From contig CAYWYR010000015.1 of assembly GCA_964462685.1 (NCBI GenBank), positions 1 through 64,000 of the forward strand: a stretch of DNA of 64,000 nucleotides. The letters run 5' to 3'. A program made the translations under genes and the position numbers. The notes beneath the pieces are model-generated. The model saw nothing but the letters and a program-made list of their open reading frames with translations. It was not told where the DNA came from and ran no database searches. Positions 44,846-55,200 of this stretch are shown here, in pieces. The DNA is from CAYWYR01 sp964462685 (lineage in GTDB: Bacteria; Bacteroidota; Ignavibacteria; Kapaibacteriales; UBA2268). Position 1 is the first letter of the stretch. Each line of letters opens with the position of its first letter.

Positions 44846-46216
44846 TTATATATCTTTAGCTAATCTGATACCGCTGAATTGCCAGCGCTTATCCGGGCAA
44901 TAAAAATTTCTATATGTATGCCTGTAATGGGTATATGGTGTTGCTATACTTCCACCTTTCAGCACCATCTGGCCAGACATAAATTTACCATTATACTCAC
45001 CGAGAGCTCCTTGATCTCTTTTATATCCAGGGTATGGCAGATAAGCCGAGCCGGTCCATTCCCATAACCCACCAGCAAAGGGGCTGTTACCATTTTCATC
45101 ATATCTTTGGCCGATAACATCATTATCCAATAAAAAGCCATTTTTCAGACTATCGATATTGGAAGTGGGCTCAAGTTTTCTTGCAGCAGCTTCCCATTCT
45201 TGTTCCGTGGGTAATCTTCTGCCAGCCCACCTTGCAAAAGCATCTGCCTCATAGTATGAGATATTCATGACAGGTTTGTTCAGGTCAAGTTGATTGAGTC
45301 CTGAGAGGTCGTATTCAAGCCATTCTTTCTTGCCGATATCCCTAGAGTTTCTTTTGGTAGTTGCTGATACTTCGCTATCGGAAACCTGATCTCGGCTATA
45401 CCAATACAAAGGTCTGTCAATTTCATTTCTATTTAGCCAATCCCAACCATCTGATAGCCATAAAAGTGGATTTTGATACCCACCATCGTTCATAAAATCA
45501 AGATATTCAGAATTAGATACAAGCCTATTGGCAATACCGTAGGGCTGTAGATAGAATTTATGTGGGGGCTGTTCATTATCGTAGAAAAAGTCATTAGCTC
45601 CACTTGAAAAACCAATCTCAACTATACCGCCATTTATAGATTTATAATCAATCTCACCTGTAGGCTGCACTTTCTTATAATGCGGATCAGAGAGTTTGAT
45701 ATCTGAACTATATGAAGGGAAAAGCGGATTCGTACCGAAAATATGCTTGATATCATATATCAATAATTCTTGGTGTTGCTGCTCATGGTTTATGCCTATA
45801 TTCAGGATCAACTCAGCTTTTTTCTTTTCCCCATCCGTAAGATCGCCGAATCGGTTTTTCAGAAAGTCCAGAACTGCATCGGTAACATACTTACGATATT
45901 CGAGGATTTTTTCCACCGGCGGCCTACTTAGAGTTCCTCTCATAGACTTGGATACCCTCGGACCGAGGCTGTTATAGTAACTATTGAACAGGTAATGGTA
46001 CCGATCGTCAGAATTTCGGTATTCCTTATCGAATTCACCGAGAACGAATACCTCAAAATACCATGTGGTATGCCCTAGATGCCATTTCGGTGGTGATACG
46101 TCATCATTTGTTTGGCATACCATATCCTCTGGGAGAAGACTTGAGCATAGCTTTTCAGTCAAATCCCTTACGCCGATAAAGTCTATCGAAAATTCTTGTA
46201 TATTTTTAAAAGCCAT
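44846..46216 (-). CDS. egtB: EgtB-like hercynine oxygenase (sulfoxide synthase)
   Basis: A 456-residue non-haem iron enzyme that couples hercynine to a thiol donor. It has an N-terminal DinB-like helical domain carrying the iron ligands (His46 of PKWHLGHTTW; His144 and His148 of NHEQQHQELL) and a C-terminal FGE-sulfatase fold (PVMNISYYEADAFARWAGRRLPTEQEWEAAAR, GGLWEWTGSAY, RFSGIRLA-type end). The absence of a fused methyltransferase domain separates it from OvoA. Whether it uses cysteine or gamma-glutamylcysteine cannot be told. Confidence 0.92.
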   Translation of the reverse strand: MAFKNIQEFSIDFIGVRDLTEKLCSSLLPEDMVCQTNDDVSPPKWHLGHTTWYFEVFVLGEFDKEYRNSDDRYHYLFNSYYNSLGPRVSKSMRGTLSRPPVEKILEYRKYVTDAVLDFLKNRFGDLTDGEKKKAELILNIGINHEQQHQELLIYDIKHIFGTNPLFPSYSSDIKLSDPHYKKVQPTGEIDYKSINGGIVEIGFSSGANDFFYDNEQPPHKFYLQPYGIANRLVSNSEYLDFMNDGGYQNPLLWLSDGWDWLNRNEIDRPLYWYSRDQVSDSEVSATTKRNSRDIGKKEWLEYDLSGLNQLDLNKPVMNISYYEADAFARWAGRRLPTEQEWEAAARKLEPTSNIDSLKNGFLLDNDVIGQRYDENGNSPFAGGLWEWTGSAYLPYPGYKRDQGALGEYNGKFMSGQMVLKGGSIATPYTHYRHTYRNFYCPDKRWQFSGIRLAKDI

Positions 46217-46220
46217 CAGT

Positions 46221-46228
46221 CAAAGATA
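46221..46228 (-). promoter_or_regulatory. -7 element unusually close to the egtB start
   Basis: The minus strand reads TATCTTTG, a TAnnTTTG match, ending only four bases before the egtB ATG. If it is used, the transcript would be leaderless or nearly so. Confidence 0.4.
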
Positions 46229-46358
46229 ACGAATTGCTTTTCCTTATTAGTTAAGATCACGTGAATTTTTCATCACACTATTAGTTGGTATCTTTATATT
46301 AGATTAATAAACGGTTGATAATTTAGCGTTCATAAATAGATACAAATGAAGTTATATC

Positions 46359-46973
46359 ATGAATAATTCAAGAAAATCCCCAAGTAACTATCTGAACCCC
46401 CTTATTGATCCCGAATCAATTTCTTTTATCAACCCTGTTATAGAGTCCATTGAAACTATTGATAATAATCTGAGTATCAAAGTCCAGAAAAATATGGGTA
46501 GCCCTGTTCTTAGATTAGTCATGAGATACTTGACAAGATCGGCCGACGGTTATATGTATTTCGTGATGGCGGCACTTATCGCAGCGGTTGATGTAGATCT
46601 CGCCCTTCAGCTATCCGCCTTTGCGCTTCTGGCGTTCGCTATTGAAATACCTGCACAAAAACTTATTAAAAACAGATTCAGAAGAAGTAGGCCGTTTGCT
46701 GCTGGTAAGGGTATAAATGGATTTATTGCACCGCCGGACATGTATTCCTTCCCCAGCGGGCATACCGCGGGTGCTGTTATAATGACATACTCATTAATCC
46801 AAGTTCTAAGTTATGATATGCTTGGTGCTTTTGGGTTGATTAGTATTGTTATCTGGGCTTTCGGCGTAGGTATATCAAGGATATATCTCGGGATGCACTT
46901 TTCCAGCGATGTCTTGGCTGGTGCTTTACTTGGCTTGCTTTCTTGCTTCGCAGCCGCCTTATTGCTATTATGA
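46359..46973 (+). CDS. PAP2-family membrane phosphatase
   Basis: A 204-residue membrane protein with the three phosphatase motifs: KNRFRRSRPF (KX6RP), PSGHTAG and SRIYLGMHFSSDV (SRX5HX3D). Such enzymes hydrolyse lipid phosphates (undecaprenyl pyrophosphate, phosphatidic acid) on the outer face of the inner membrane. Several helices surround the motifs. No operon partner is close. Confidence 0.9.
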   Translation: MNNSRKSPSNYLNPLIDPESISFINPVIESIETIDNNLSIKVQKNMGSPVLRLVMRYLTRSADGYMYFVMAALIAAVDVDLALQLSAFALLAFAIEIPAQKLIKNRFRRSRPFAAGKGINGFIAPPDMYSFPSGHTAGAVIMTYSLIQVLSYDMLGAFGLISIVIWAFGVGISRIYLGMHFSSDVLAGALLGLLSCFAAALLLL

Positions 46974-47118
46974 TAAGGTAAGATTACCGGTCTAAAAATA
47001 TCCTGTTTGATAGATACGATTGGGAATAATACATAGTATTTTACTATATTGTACGTTGTACCTGAATGAACCAATATTTGGCTTATTCCGCATCCTTAAC
47101 TTACTGTAGCGAAATACT

Positions 47119-50088
47119 ATGTGCCGAACTTCCTCCCTTCAACTTATACTTAATGTATTGATCGTTTTTCTACTGAGCAGCGTCGTGCTTTTAGCCGACG
47201 AAGATAAACAGAGCTCCCAAGAAAAACCTGTGGATAATGAGTATTTCAAAAAACTGATGGAATCGGCGCATCCAACACCGAACCCTGGCTACATACCTTA
47301 CGCAAAAAAGGGATCATATAAACAGACCGTTGGTTCAGTAGCTATAGAAGGTGAGTATGAACTGCCAAAATTCCTCGATACCACAACAACGAACGACGGC
47401 CCTGGAAGCGGTAACCACCAAAACGAATCTTCTATTGCCGTTAGCCCGATTGACCCTGATTTTCTTATCGGTTCAGCAGTGGATTACAGAGACGGAAGCA
47501 GTACATGGATTTATCTATCCTATGATGGCGGGCTGACTTGGGAAAACCGCAGCCTAGAAAAACCATTTGTTACATGGCGCAGCACAAACGATCCATCGGT
47601 GCATTTTGATACAGAAGGTAATGCCTATCTGATGTACGGTGGTTTTCCTGGTGCCAGTGCTAGCCCCAGTACTGATGGGCAAAACGGTGTATTCATGTCT
47701 CGCTCATTTGATAAAGGAGTTACATGGGAAACCCATCTGCCAGTCATCCTACATGACCAACCGATGACACCTGACTCGACATTTGAGGATAAATATTATA
47801 TACATATCGATAATTCTCCTGAGTCACCTTATGAAGGAAACATCTATACACCATGGAAAAGAGTAACACCCCGGGATTCAGCCACTCAAATTGTATTTAC
47901 GAGGAGTGAAGACAAAGGAGATTCATGGTCTGAACCTGTGAATATATCAGTTAGAATACCTGGCTCATCAGAGGATACGACATTTGGTCAGAGCTTTCCA
48001 CTCGTTACCACAGATAGTAAAGGAAATGTATATGCAATCTGGAATAACGGTATAGAACACGGTATCGGCTTTAACAGGTCATCAGATGCAGGCCGCACAT
48101 GGGACGATCAGAGAATTATACACAATTATGATATCTTCGGTACAACTACATTACTATCTCAAGGATGGAGGCACACTGTAAAAGGTGTAGTTAGGGCAGA
48201 GGCATATCCTGTAATAGAGGTAAACCTTGCAGAGGGTGAGAGAAAAGATGATATTTACGTAGTATGGGCAGCGGATAATCCACCCAATATCTATTTTTCT
48301 AGGTCAGAGGACTTGGGGGATAACTGGAGCGATCCGATTATCATACACGAAACAGAAGATAATGACCAGTGGTGGCCATGGCTCGGCGTTGATCCAGAAT
48401 CCGGCGATATTGCTGTAATGTATCTCGACAGCCGTAACGATCCCGAGAATATTCTAACTGAATGCTATGTAAGTTATTCGCAGGATGGAGGACGCTCTTG
48501 GATAGATAGGAAAGCTTCAAGTGCCCAGTTCGATGTGAGAAACAACCCTTTTACAGGCCAGTCATTCGCTGGTGACTATTCCGGACTTGATTTCAGGAAC
48601 GGTATCATATATCCATCTTGGGTGGATATGAGAAACGAAGATGATCCGCAAGGCTGGGACAGCGATGTTTACACAGCGATAATGGATACCAGAGCCCCTT
48701 CACCGCCTGATAATTTTACAACGACTACGATTCCTGCCGAACCCGATAAAGTCCAGCTTTCTTGGGAGCCAGTACTTGAAACCACTTTCGGTAGAATTAT
48801 AGAACCATCGGCTATCAGATATGAAATATACCGTGATACTGAGCTGGTTAATATACTCCCCTCAGATATAACAGAGCTTACAGATATCACCCCAGAACCT
48901 TTTGCAGAGTATGACTATACTATACGTGCCTTGTATGATGGCAGAACAAGCGCGCCCAGAGAAGAGATTGGTTTTTCAGGTGGGGCAAAAGAACCTTTAC
49001 CGCCCGTTATAGAAGCTAAGAGCTGGAATGCAGAGGAGTATTCAATCACCGTTGATGTACCTAGCCTTCGCCGTGACAGTATAACCCCACTTGTGAACGC
49101 AAAAGCAATCGAACTTTATCTGGATGGGGAACTTTACAGCACTATAGATATCAGCCCTACCGATACAGCAAAATCGGTTGAACTCAGAGGCCCGGTTTTA
49201 GAGGATGGTTATTATGAAGCAGAGGCAGTTATTGTGGCCGACTTCACAGAACTCGGATTCGGCGAACAAAGGTCACCTTTCAGTAACAAAGTTGTTTTTG
49301 CAGTAGGTAGTATCGATGAATATTACTTTGCAGAAGAAAATCCAGACTCACGCTTGGTAATAATAGATTCAGCTTGGAATGTGAATACAACTCATATAAC
49401 TTCGGCTATGCAAAGCCTATCGATCGGCTTGCCTGATAGATACACAAGAAATACTAAGGCACAGATACTGATGCCACCTGTCAAAATAGATGATGAACCG
49501 AAATACCTTCATTTTAATCAGATACTTCAGATTGCCAATAACGATAATGCAAGTGTGGAAATTTCAACGGATCTGAGAAACTGGCAGCTCATATCGGAAT
49601 TTTCCTCATCGGATAAAGAGTCATGGGGTGATCAGGAAATAACTTCGGAAGACTGGAGATATGAGACTATTAGATTTGATGAGCCATATAGCCCTGGTGA
49701 TATAGTGTTTATAAGGCTACTTTTCGAATCGGACAACTTTCTTGAAAGGGGAGAATGGATAGTTGATAATCTGCAGATCAGCAATTTGCTTTCATCTATA
49801 GAAGAAAATGAAGAGAATTCCTCTTTACAGTACAATGCTTTTTATGACAGAATGTCAGATAATATTATCATTATCAATGATACGGGTATTAATTCCACAG
49901 GTAATTTCAGCCTTTACGATATTAAAGGATCAATTATTGCAAGAAGTAGAGATATTGCGATACAGTCGAATTCTAATACAGCAGTATTGAAACAAAGCGA
50001 TTTAAGTAGTTCTACAAGTGGAGTTTATATTCTGGTTTGCGAAATTGACAATCAGAACTATACGTTCCAGATAACTTTACTCAAATAA
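47119..50088 (+). CDS. Secreted sialidase-like (Asp-box) propeller protein with T9SS-type domain
   Basis: A 989-residue protein with signal peptide (LLSSVVLLADE). The N-terminal half holds six Asp-box repeats of SxDxGxxW type (SYDGGLTW, SFDKGVTW, SEDKGDSW, SSDAGRTW, SEDLGDNW, SQDGGRSW), giving a BNR/sialidase-fold propeller. Fibronectin-III-like and jelly-roll-like regions follow. The last 80 residues (GNFSLYDIKGSIIARS to SGVYILVCEIDNQNYTFQI) fit a T9SS sorting domain. The catalytic Arg triad and Tyr of true sialidases are not evident, so it may be a binding protein. Confidence 0.85.
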   Translation: MCRTSSLQLILNVLIVFLLSSVVLLADEDKQSSQEKPVDNEYFKKLMESAHPTPNPGYIPYAKKGSYKQTVGSVAIEGEYELPKFLDTTTTNDGPGSGNHQNESSIAVSPIDPDFLIGSAVDYRDGSSTWIYLSYDGGLTWENRSLEKPFVTWRSTNDPSVHFDTEGNAYLMYGGFPGASASPSTDGQNGVFMSRSFDKGVTWETHLPVILHDQPMTPDSTFEDKYYIHIDNSPESPYEGNIYTPWKRVTPRDSATQIVFTRSEDKGDSWSEPVNISVRIPGSSEDTTFGQSFPLVTTDSKGNVYAIWNNGIEHGIGFNRSSDAGRTWDDQRIIHNYDIFGTTTLLSQGWRHTVKGVVRAEAYPVIEVNLAEGERKDDIYVVWAADNPPNIYFSRSEDLGDNWSDPIIIHETEDNDQWWPWLGVDPESGDIAVMYLDSRNDPENILTECYVSYSQDGGRSWIDRKASSAQFDVRNNPFTGQSFAGDYSGLDFRNGIIYPSWVDMRNEDDPQGWDSDVYTAIMDTRAPSPPDNFTTTTIPAEPDKVQLSWEPVLETTFGRIIEPSAIRYEIYRDTELVNILPSDITELTDITPEPFAEYDYTIRALYDGRTSAPREEIGFSGGAKEPLPPVIEAKSWNAEEYSITVDVPSLRRDSITPLVNAKAIELYLDGELYSTIDISPTDTAKSVELRGPVLEDGYYEAEAVIVADFTELGFGEQRSPFSNKVVFAVGSIDEYYFAEENPDSRLVIIDSAWNVNTTHITSAMQSLSIGLPDRYTRNTKAQILMPPVKIDDEPKYLHFNQILQIANNDNASVEISTDLRNWQLISEFSSSDKESWGDQEITSEDWRYETIRFDEPYSPGDIVFIRLLFESDNFLERGEWIVDNLQISNLLSSIEENEENSSLQYNAFYDRMSDNIIIINDTGINSTGNFSLYDIKGSIIARSRDIAIQSNSNTAVLKQSDLSSSTSGVYILVCEIDNQNYTFQITLLK

Positions 50089-50113
50089 TCAAACAGAAAA
50101 CAAAAAAAAGAAA

Positions 50114-50929
50114 GTGGTTAGCTCACTTGAAATATCAGCTTTAAGTAATATTGTTGCAGGACAGTTTAGACCTCCTGCTGATAGGCAGGATAATCTAACG
50201 AGGCAGGAAGATCGTGCTCAGCCTATTCCGGATTTCAGCTCCAATGGATCAGGTGGGAATAGAACATCCGATAAATCTGATACCCTAGAATTATCCAGCG
50301 CTTATAACAGTCTGCCTAAAGGCAATTCCGGGACCTCACCGGAAAGCACTGAAAACTTAGCTGTAGCGGGCCAGCAAAATCCCCCTCAAAGTGAATCGAC
50401 TGGCGAAGAGAAAAAAGCACAGGGCGAGCTAACAGAAGAAGAGGAAGATGTTGTAAAAGAACTACAGATGAGAGACCGGGAAGTAAGAGCACATGAACAA
50501 GCACACGTTTCAGCAGGTGGCGGGCTGATAACCGGTGGCCCAACTTATTCATACCAGCAAGGGCCGGACGGTAGGCAATATGCCGTAGGGGGAGAAGTAC
50601 AAATCGACAATGCCCCAGTTGATGGCGACCCCGAAGCTACTATAAGGAAAATGCAGCAGGTAATAAGGGCTGCATTAGCACCAGCCGAACCCTCGGGGCA
50701 AGATCAAGCCGTAGCATCAGCAGCCAGGGCTCAGATAGGCAGAGCAACTGTGGAGAAAATGCAAGCCCCAGAAGAAGATGAAGAAGTCAATGTTCAGCAC
50801 ATAACTTCAAACGCTTCTTCAAGCAATCCCCGAAACGTCTCTTCTACAGAAAGGAATAATCAGCAAATACGTGATGTGTATGCAGCACAAAACAACCTGA
50901 TAGAGACCGCATTTTCGGCATACGCCTGA
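50114..50929 (+). CDS. PF12118 (SprA-related) putative metallopeptidase-like protein
   Basis: A 271-residue protein from a GTG start with no signal peptide. The N-terminal half is disordered. The C-terminal half is the PF12118 domain: MRDREVRAHEQAHVSAGGGLITGGPTYSY with HEQAH at 127-131 (HExxH-like zinc motif), YAVGGEVQIDNAPVDGDPEAT and AALAPAEPSGQDQAVAS. Function is unestablished in the family. It begins 25 bases after the Asp-box cargo gene, so the two may be co-transcribed. Confidence 0.8.
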   Translation: MVSSLEISALSNIVAGQFRPPADRQDNLTRQEDRAQPIPDFSSNGSGGNRTSDKSDTLELSSAYNSLPKGNSGTSPESTENLAVAGQQNPPQSESTGEEKKAQGELTEEEEDVVKELQMRDREVRAHEQAHVSAGGGLITGGPTYSYQQGPDGRQYAVGGEVQIDNAPVDGDPEATIRKMQQVIRAALAPAEPSGQDQAVASAARAQIGRATVEKMQAPEEDEEVNVQHITSNASSSNPRNVSSTERNNQQIRDVYAAQNNLIETAFSAYA

Positions 50930-51019
50930 TCTATATATTTTAGTAAAACATAAATATCTGAGTTTTACGTTTACATGCCGACGTTAGCAATATAAATAGT
51001 CAAGAAAGAATCCTGATTA

Positions 51020-51027
51020 TATATTTG
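51020..51027 (+). promoter_or_regulatory. Bacteroidota-type -7 element before the RND operon
   Basis: TATATTTG matches TAnnTTTG exactly, 56 bases upstream of the membrane-fusion gene ATG. Confidence 0.5.
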
Positions 51028-51082
51028 CCAGCGAAGCAAGTATGAACTTGCTACTCATCCATCAACCAGTTCGGCAGAAAAT

Positions 51083-52264
51083 ATGCGACGCAAATTAGCT
51101 GTTATCCTCGTAGCCATCTTGATATTGGCTGCATTTATCGGCATATCTTCACTACTTGTGCAAGAAGAAGATAAAACTCAAGACCAACTACCTGAAAGCT
51201 CACCCTTTGTAATGACAAAAGTAGTATCACTTGGTACAGAGAGTGCTGATATACTTACTTACGGTAGAGTAGTCCCCAACAAAAAACTTATGCTATTTTC
51301 CGAAGTGCCAGGGAAGCTGGAAACGGTAGGTAAAGCTTTCAAAGTGGGGGTTTTCTTTAATGCGGGAGAGCCTATATTAAGAATAGACAGCCGCGAGCTT
51401 GAATATCAGCTCAAAACACAGAGAGCGGAGATGTTATCGCTTCTTACTGGTCTAATGGCTGATATCAAACTCGATTACAGTGAGGACTATTCAGCATATA
51501 GCAACTATATCCAGAATTTTGATATAGACGGTAACCTGAAATCGTTGCCGGAACCTAGCAATGAGCAGCTAAAGATGTTCCTTTCAGGTAGAGGGGTTTA
51601 CAGGCTTTTCTACTCGATAAAAAACTCCGAGGTAAGGCTGGATAAGTATGTTATCACAAGCCCTTACAGCGGAACAATTACAATGGCCGAAGCAGAACCG
51701 GGAATGATAGTGGCGCCCGGCCAAAAGTTAGGCGAACTTTCCTCTACTGGAAGTTATGAAGTCGAAATCGGTATATCAGACGCAGATATGCCTTTTGTTT
51801 CCGTTGGCACTCAAGTATCATTTGAGGATGAACAGACTGGCCAGAACTGGCAAGGCAGGATAACAAGATTATCCGGTAATGTAGATCAGATGACGCAGAC
51901 AGTTACCGCATTTGTATCAATCTCAGGCAGTGATATAAAAGAAGGAATGTATCTAACAGCTACAATCGACGGGCAAGACATTCCAGCGGTGGAAAAAATC
52001 GACAGGAACGCGATAGTAGATAACAGATCTCTATTTGTCATCGAAGACGGAACACTTCAGAAGAAGGAAGTTGAAATAGTTTATAAAGGCGTTGATTTCG
52101 CTTATGTAAGAGGGGTTGATAACGGCGATACTATTATCACGCTACCACCTTCCAACATACCGCTTGGCAACAAAGTAGAGCCAATGCCAGCCGGTACTGT
52201 CTATGATGAAGCTATTGATGAAACAGTTCAGGAAGATATACTTATCGAGGAAGGTCTGGAATGA
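51083..52264 (+). CDS. RND efflux membrane-fusion protein
   Basis: A 393-residue periplasmic adaptor. It has an N-terminal anchor helix (LAVILVAILILAAFIGI), then a barrel-sandwich hybrid half (SEVPGKLETVGKAFKVGVFFNAGEPILRID), a short hairpin, the second lipoyl half (ITSPYSGTITMAEAEPGMIV) and a beta-barrel (VSFEDEQTGQNWQGRITRL). It links the pump to the TolC-like channel. Its stop overlaps the pump gene start by four bases. Confidence 0.92.
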   Translation: MRRKLAVILVAILILAAFIGISSLLVQEEDKTQDQLPESSPFVMTKVVSLGTESADILTYGRVVPNKKLMLFSEVPGKLETVGKAFKVGVFFNAGEPILRIDSRELEYQLKTQRAEMLSLLTGLMADIKLDYSEDYSAYSNYIQNFDIDGNLKSLPEPSNEQLKMFLSGRGVYRLFYSIKNSEVRLDKYVITSPYSGTITMAEAEPGMIVAPGQKLGELSSTGSYEVEIGISDADMPFVSVGTQVSFEDEQTGQNWQGRITRLSGNVDQMTQTVTAFVSISGSDIKEGMYLTATIDGQDIPAVEKIDRNAIVDNRSLFVIEDGTLQKKEVEIVYKGVDFAYVRGVDNGDTIITLPPSNIPLGNKVEPMPAGTVYDEAIDETVQEDILIEEGLE

Positions 52265-55200
52265 GAGGATTCGTAAAGTTTTTCATAAAGTACCCAATCT
52301 GGACTAATGTAATCAAAATCCTTGTGATGGGGGCGGGCATACTGGCACTCGCCAATATGCGCTCATCACTCTTCCCAGAGCGTGAATCCAAGAATATAAA
52401 TATCTCTGTTGTTTACCCTGGCGCATCACCGGAGGAGATCGAGAAAGGTGTAATCCAAAAAATCGAGGACAACTTAAAAAGTGTACTTGGGCTAGATAGA
52501 TACCAATCCGTGTCTCAGGAGAATGCAGGTTCGGTTTCAATTGAGGTATTAGAGGGTTATGATACAGATGAAGTACTTCAGGATGTTAAAAACGCTGTGG
52601 AGAGAATAGTTTCTTTCCCAGTCGGTATGGAGCCACCTGTAGTATCAAAGCGGCCGGTACAGGAAATCGCTATGGCCCTGTCATTTAGAACTATTGGCGG
52701 GGAACCAGAGCTATCATCACTAAAATCGATCACTAAAATAGTAGAAAACGATCTGCGGGGTATCAAAGGTATCTCACAGGTAACAATAAGCGGTTTCCCC
52801 GATGAGGAAATCACGATAGAGCTGAATGAATCAGTAATGCAATCCTACGGAATCACTTTTACTGAAGTAACTAACGCTCTTCGTGGGGCTAATCTCGATC
52901 TTACCTCCGGTACTATAAAAGGCGATAGAGAGGAATTTCTTATACGCCTGCGATCAAAGCAGTATTATGGCAGACTCCTAGAAAATACCGTCGTCAGAGC
53001 ATTCCCCGACGGGCGGACAGTAAGGGTCAGCGACATAGCAGATGTCAAAGAAGGCTTTGGGGATGACCCGCAACGTACTTATCTTAATGATACACTTACC
53101 GCAAGTGTTACCGTTTATAAGCTTCTCGGCGAAGATATAATCCAGATAACCGATGACGTAAGAGCTTATGTTGAGGACTTCAACCAACGATATGACAATA
53201 CTCAAGCAGTAATTGTAGCCGATGTATCCGAAACCCTAAGGGACAGGATAAATATGCTTGTAGAAAACGGGCTCTTCGGGGTATTGCTGGTAGTGATTTC
53301 CCTGGCGATATTCCTGAACTGGCGGCTTTCGATCTGGGTAGCACTATCGATACCGTTCTGTTTTCTCGGCATGTTCTTTGTAGCATATATATCAGGTATT
53401 ACTATCAATGTAATATCGCTTTTCGGTGCGATAGTCGTCGTCGGGATAATTGTCGATGACGGTATAGTTATAGCCGAACAGATATATCAGAATTATGAAA
53501 AAGGGATGAAACCTTATGAAGCGGCTATACAGGGCACGCTTCAGGTTCTGCCTTCAGTATTCTATGCGATACTAACGACGATAGTGATGTTCATGCCTTT
53601 CTTCTTTTTCGAGACGCCTGGGCCTAGAATCTCTGATATGTCCTTCGTTGTGATATTCGCACTTGTTTTCTCTTTGCTTGAGGTATTGTTTATACTTCCT
53701 ACACACCTTGCACACAGTAAGGCTATGACTAAAGAAGGTAAATCTTCCAAATGGATGGAAACGGTAAACAACGCCATCTTAGCTCCCCGTGATAAGTTTT
53801 TTGCACCTGCACTCAAATGGTCTATAAAGGGATGGAACAAACTTATACCTATATCAGTTTTTTTTGGCTTTATCATTTTGACATTAGCTGGACTTGCTGG
53901 AGGCACAATAAGGACTACTTTCTTCCCACAGATAGATGTTGACAATGTTGTTTTCGTAGTTGAAATGCCTTCAGGAACAAGAGAAAACATAACCGAACAA
54001 GCCTTAGAGAAAATCCAGAACTCCATACTGGAAGTAGCCCAGGATATCAAAGAAGATGAAGGCTATTATATTCTCGAGCGGGTAGTTACCAATCTCGGGG
54101 TAAAGCCGATCAACTTCAATTTTACCGCGGAAGCTGGCGGTGGGAATATGGGTAATATTGACGCCAGACTCGTATCTGGTGATATCAGAACTGTATCAGC
54201 ACTGGAATTCGCATCTCGCGTTAGAGAAAAAACCGGACCTATCTACGGGGCTGAAAAGGTTGAGTACGGATCGTCCTCTTTCTTCGGTAAGCCAATATCG
54301 ATAACACTGGTATCAACGAACCTTGAGGAGCTGAAAGCGGTAAAAAGTGAGCTGAAAACAGCCCTTATATCTGACCCAAGGCTTAAAGGGGTCGGGGATA
54401 ATGACCCACAAGGGCTTAGAGAAGTCAATATCAAGCTAAAACCGCAAGCTTATCTATTAGGCTTGAGCGAAGCATCGATAGCGCAACAGATACGCCAGGC
54501 ATTTTTCGGCGATGAAGTGCAGAGACTTCAGAGAATGGACGAAGAAATCAAGGTATGGGTAAAGTATGAAGATACCGACCGCCGCTCTCTTAGCAATCTC
54601 GATAATATGAGAATACGAACACCCGACGGTGGTAACTATCTGCTCAGGGAGCTTGTAGATTACAATATCGAGCGCGGATCTGTAAAAATCAATCACATCG
54701 ACGGTAAAAGAGAAATTACTATTGATGCCGAGCTTCAAGATCCTGATTCTGAAGTTCCGAAAATCGTCGCAGGCATACAGGAGAACATTCTCATGCCGCT
54801 GCTTGCCAACTATCCATCGGTGGAAACAGTTGATTCCGGACAGCAACGGCAGTTCAATAAATTCCAGCAGAACGCCGTAGCATTCCCAGTTGCTCTTGTT
54901 CTTATGTATTTTATTGTCACACTTTCTTTCAGATCGTTCGCCCAGACTCTTTTAATATTTACTTTATTGCCAATAGGAATATTCGGCGCTATGTGGGGTC
55001 ATGTTATCCAAGGTAAGATAGTATCGATAATGTCGCTGTATGGGATGATAGCATTAATAGGTATCATAGTCAATGACTCGATCGTGCTTGTCAATCAATT
55101 CAACGCTAACCTGCGCGGTGGCAGATCATTTTGGGATGCTGTGGTAGATGCGGGTATTTCACGGTTCAGGCCTATTCTGCTCACCACGCTCACCACAGTT

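Noticed and set aside
44846..46216. OvoA (ovothiol synthase) instead of EgtB
   Set aside because: The protein lacks the C-terminal methyltransferase domain of OvoA, and a separate EgtD gene is adjacent.
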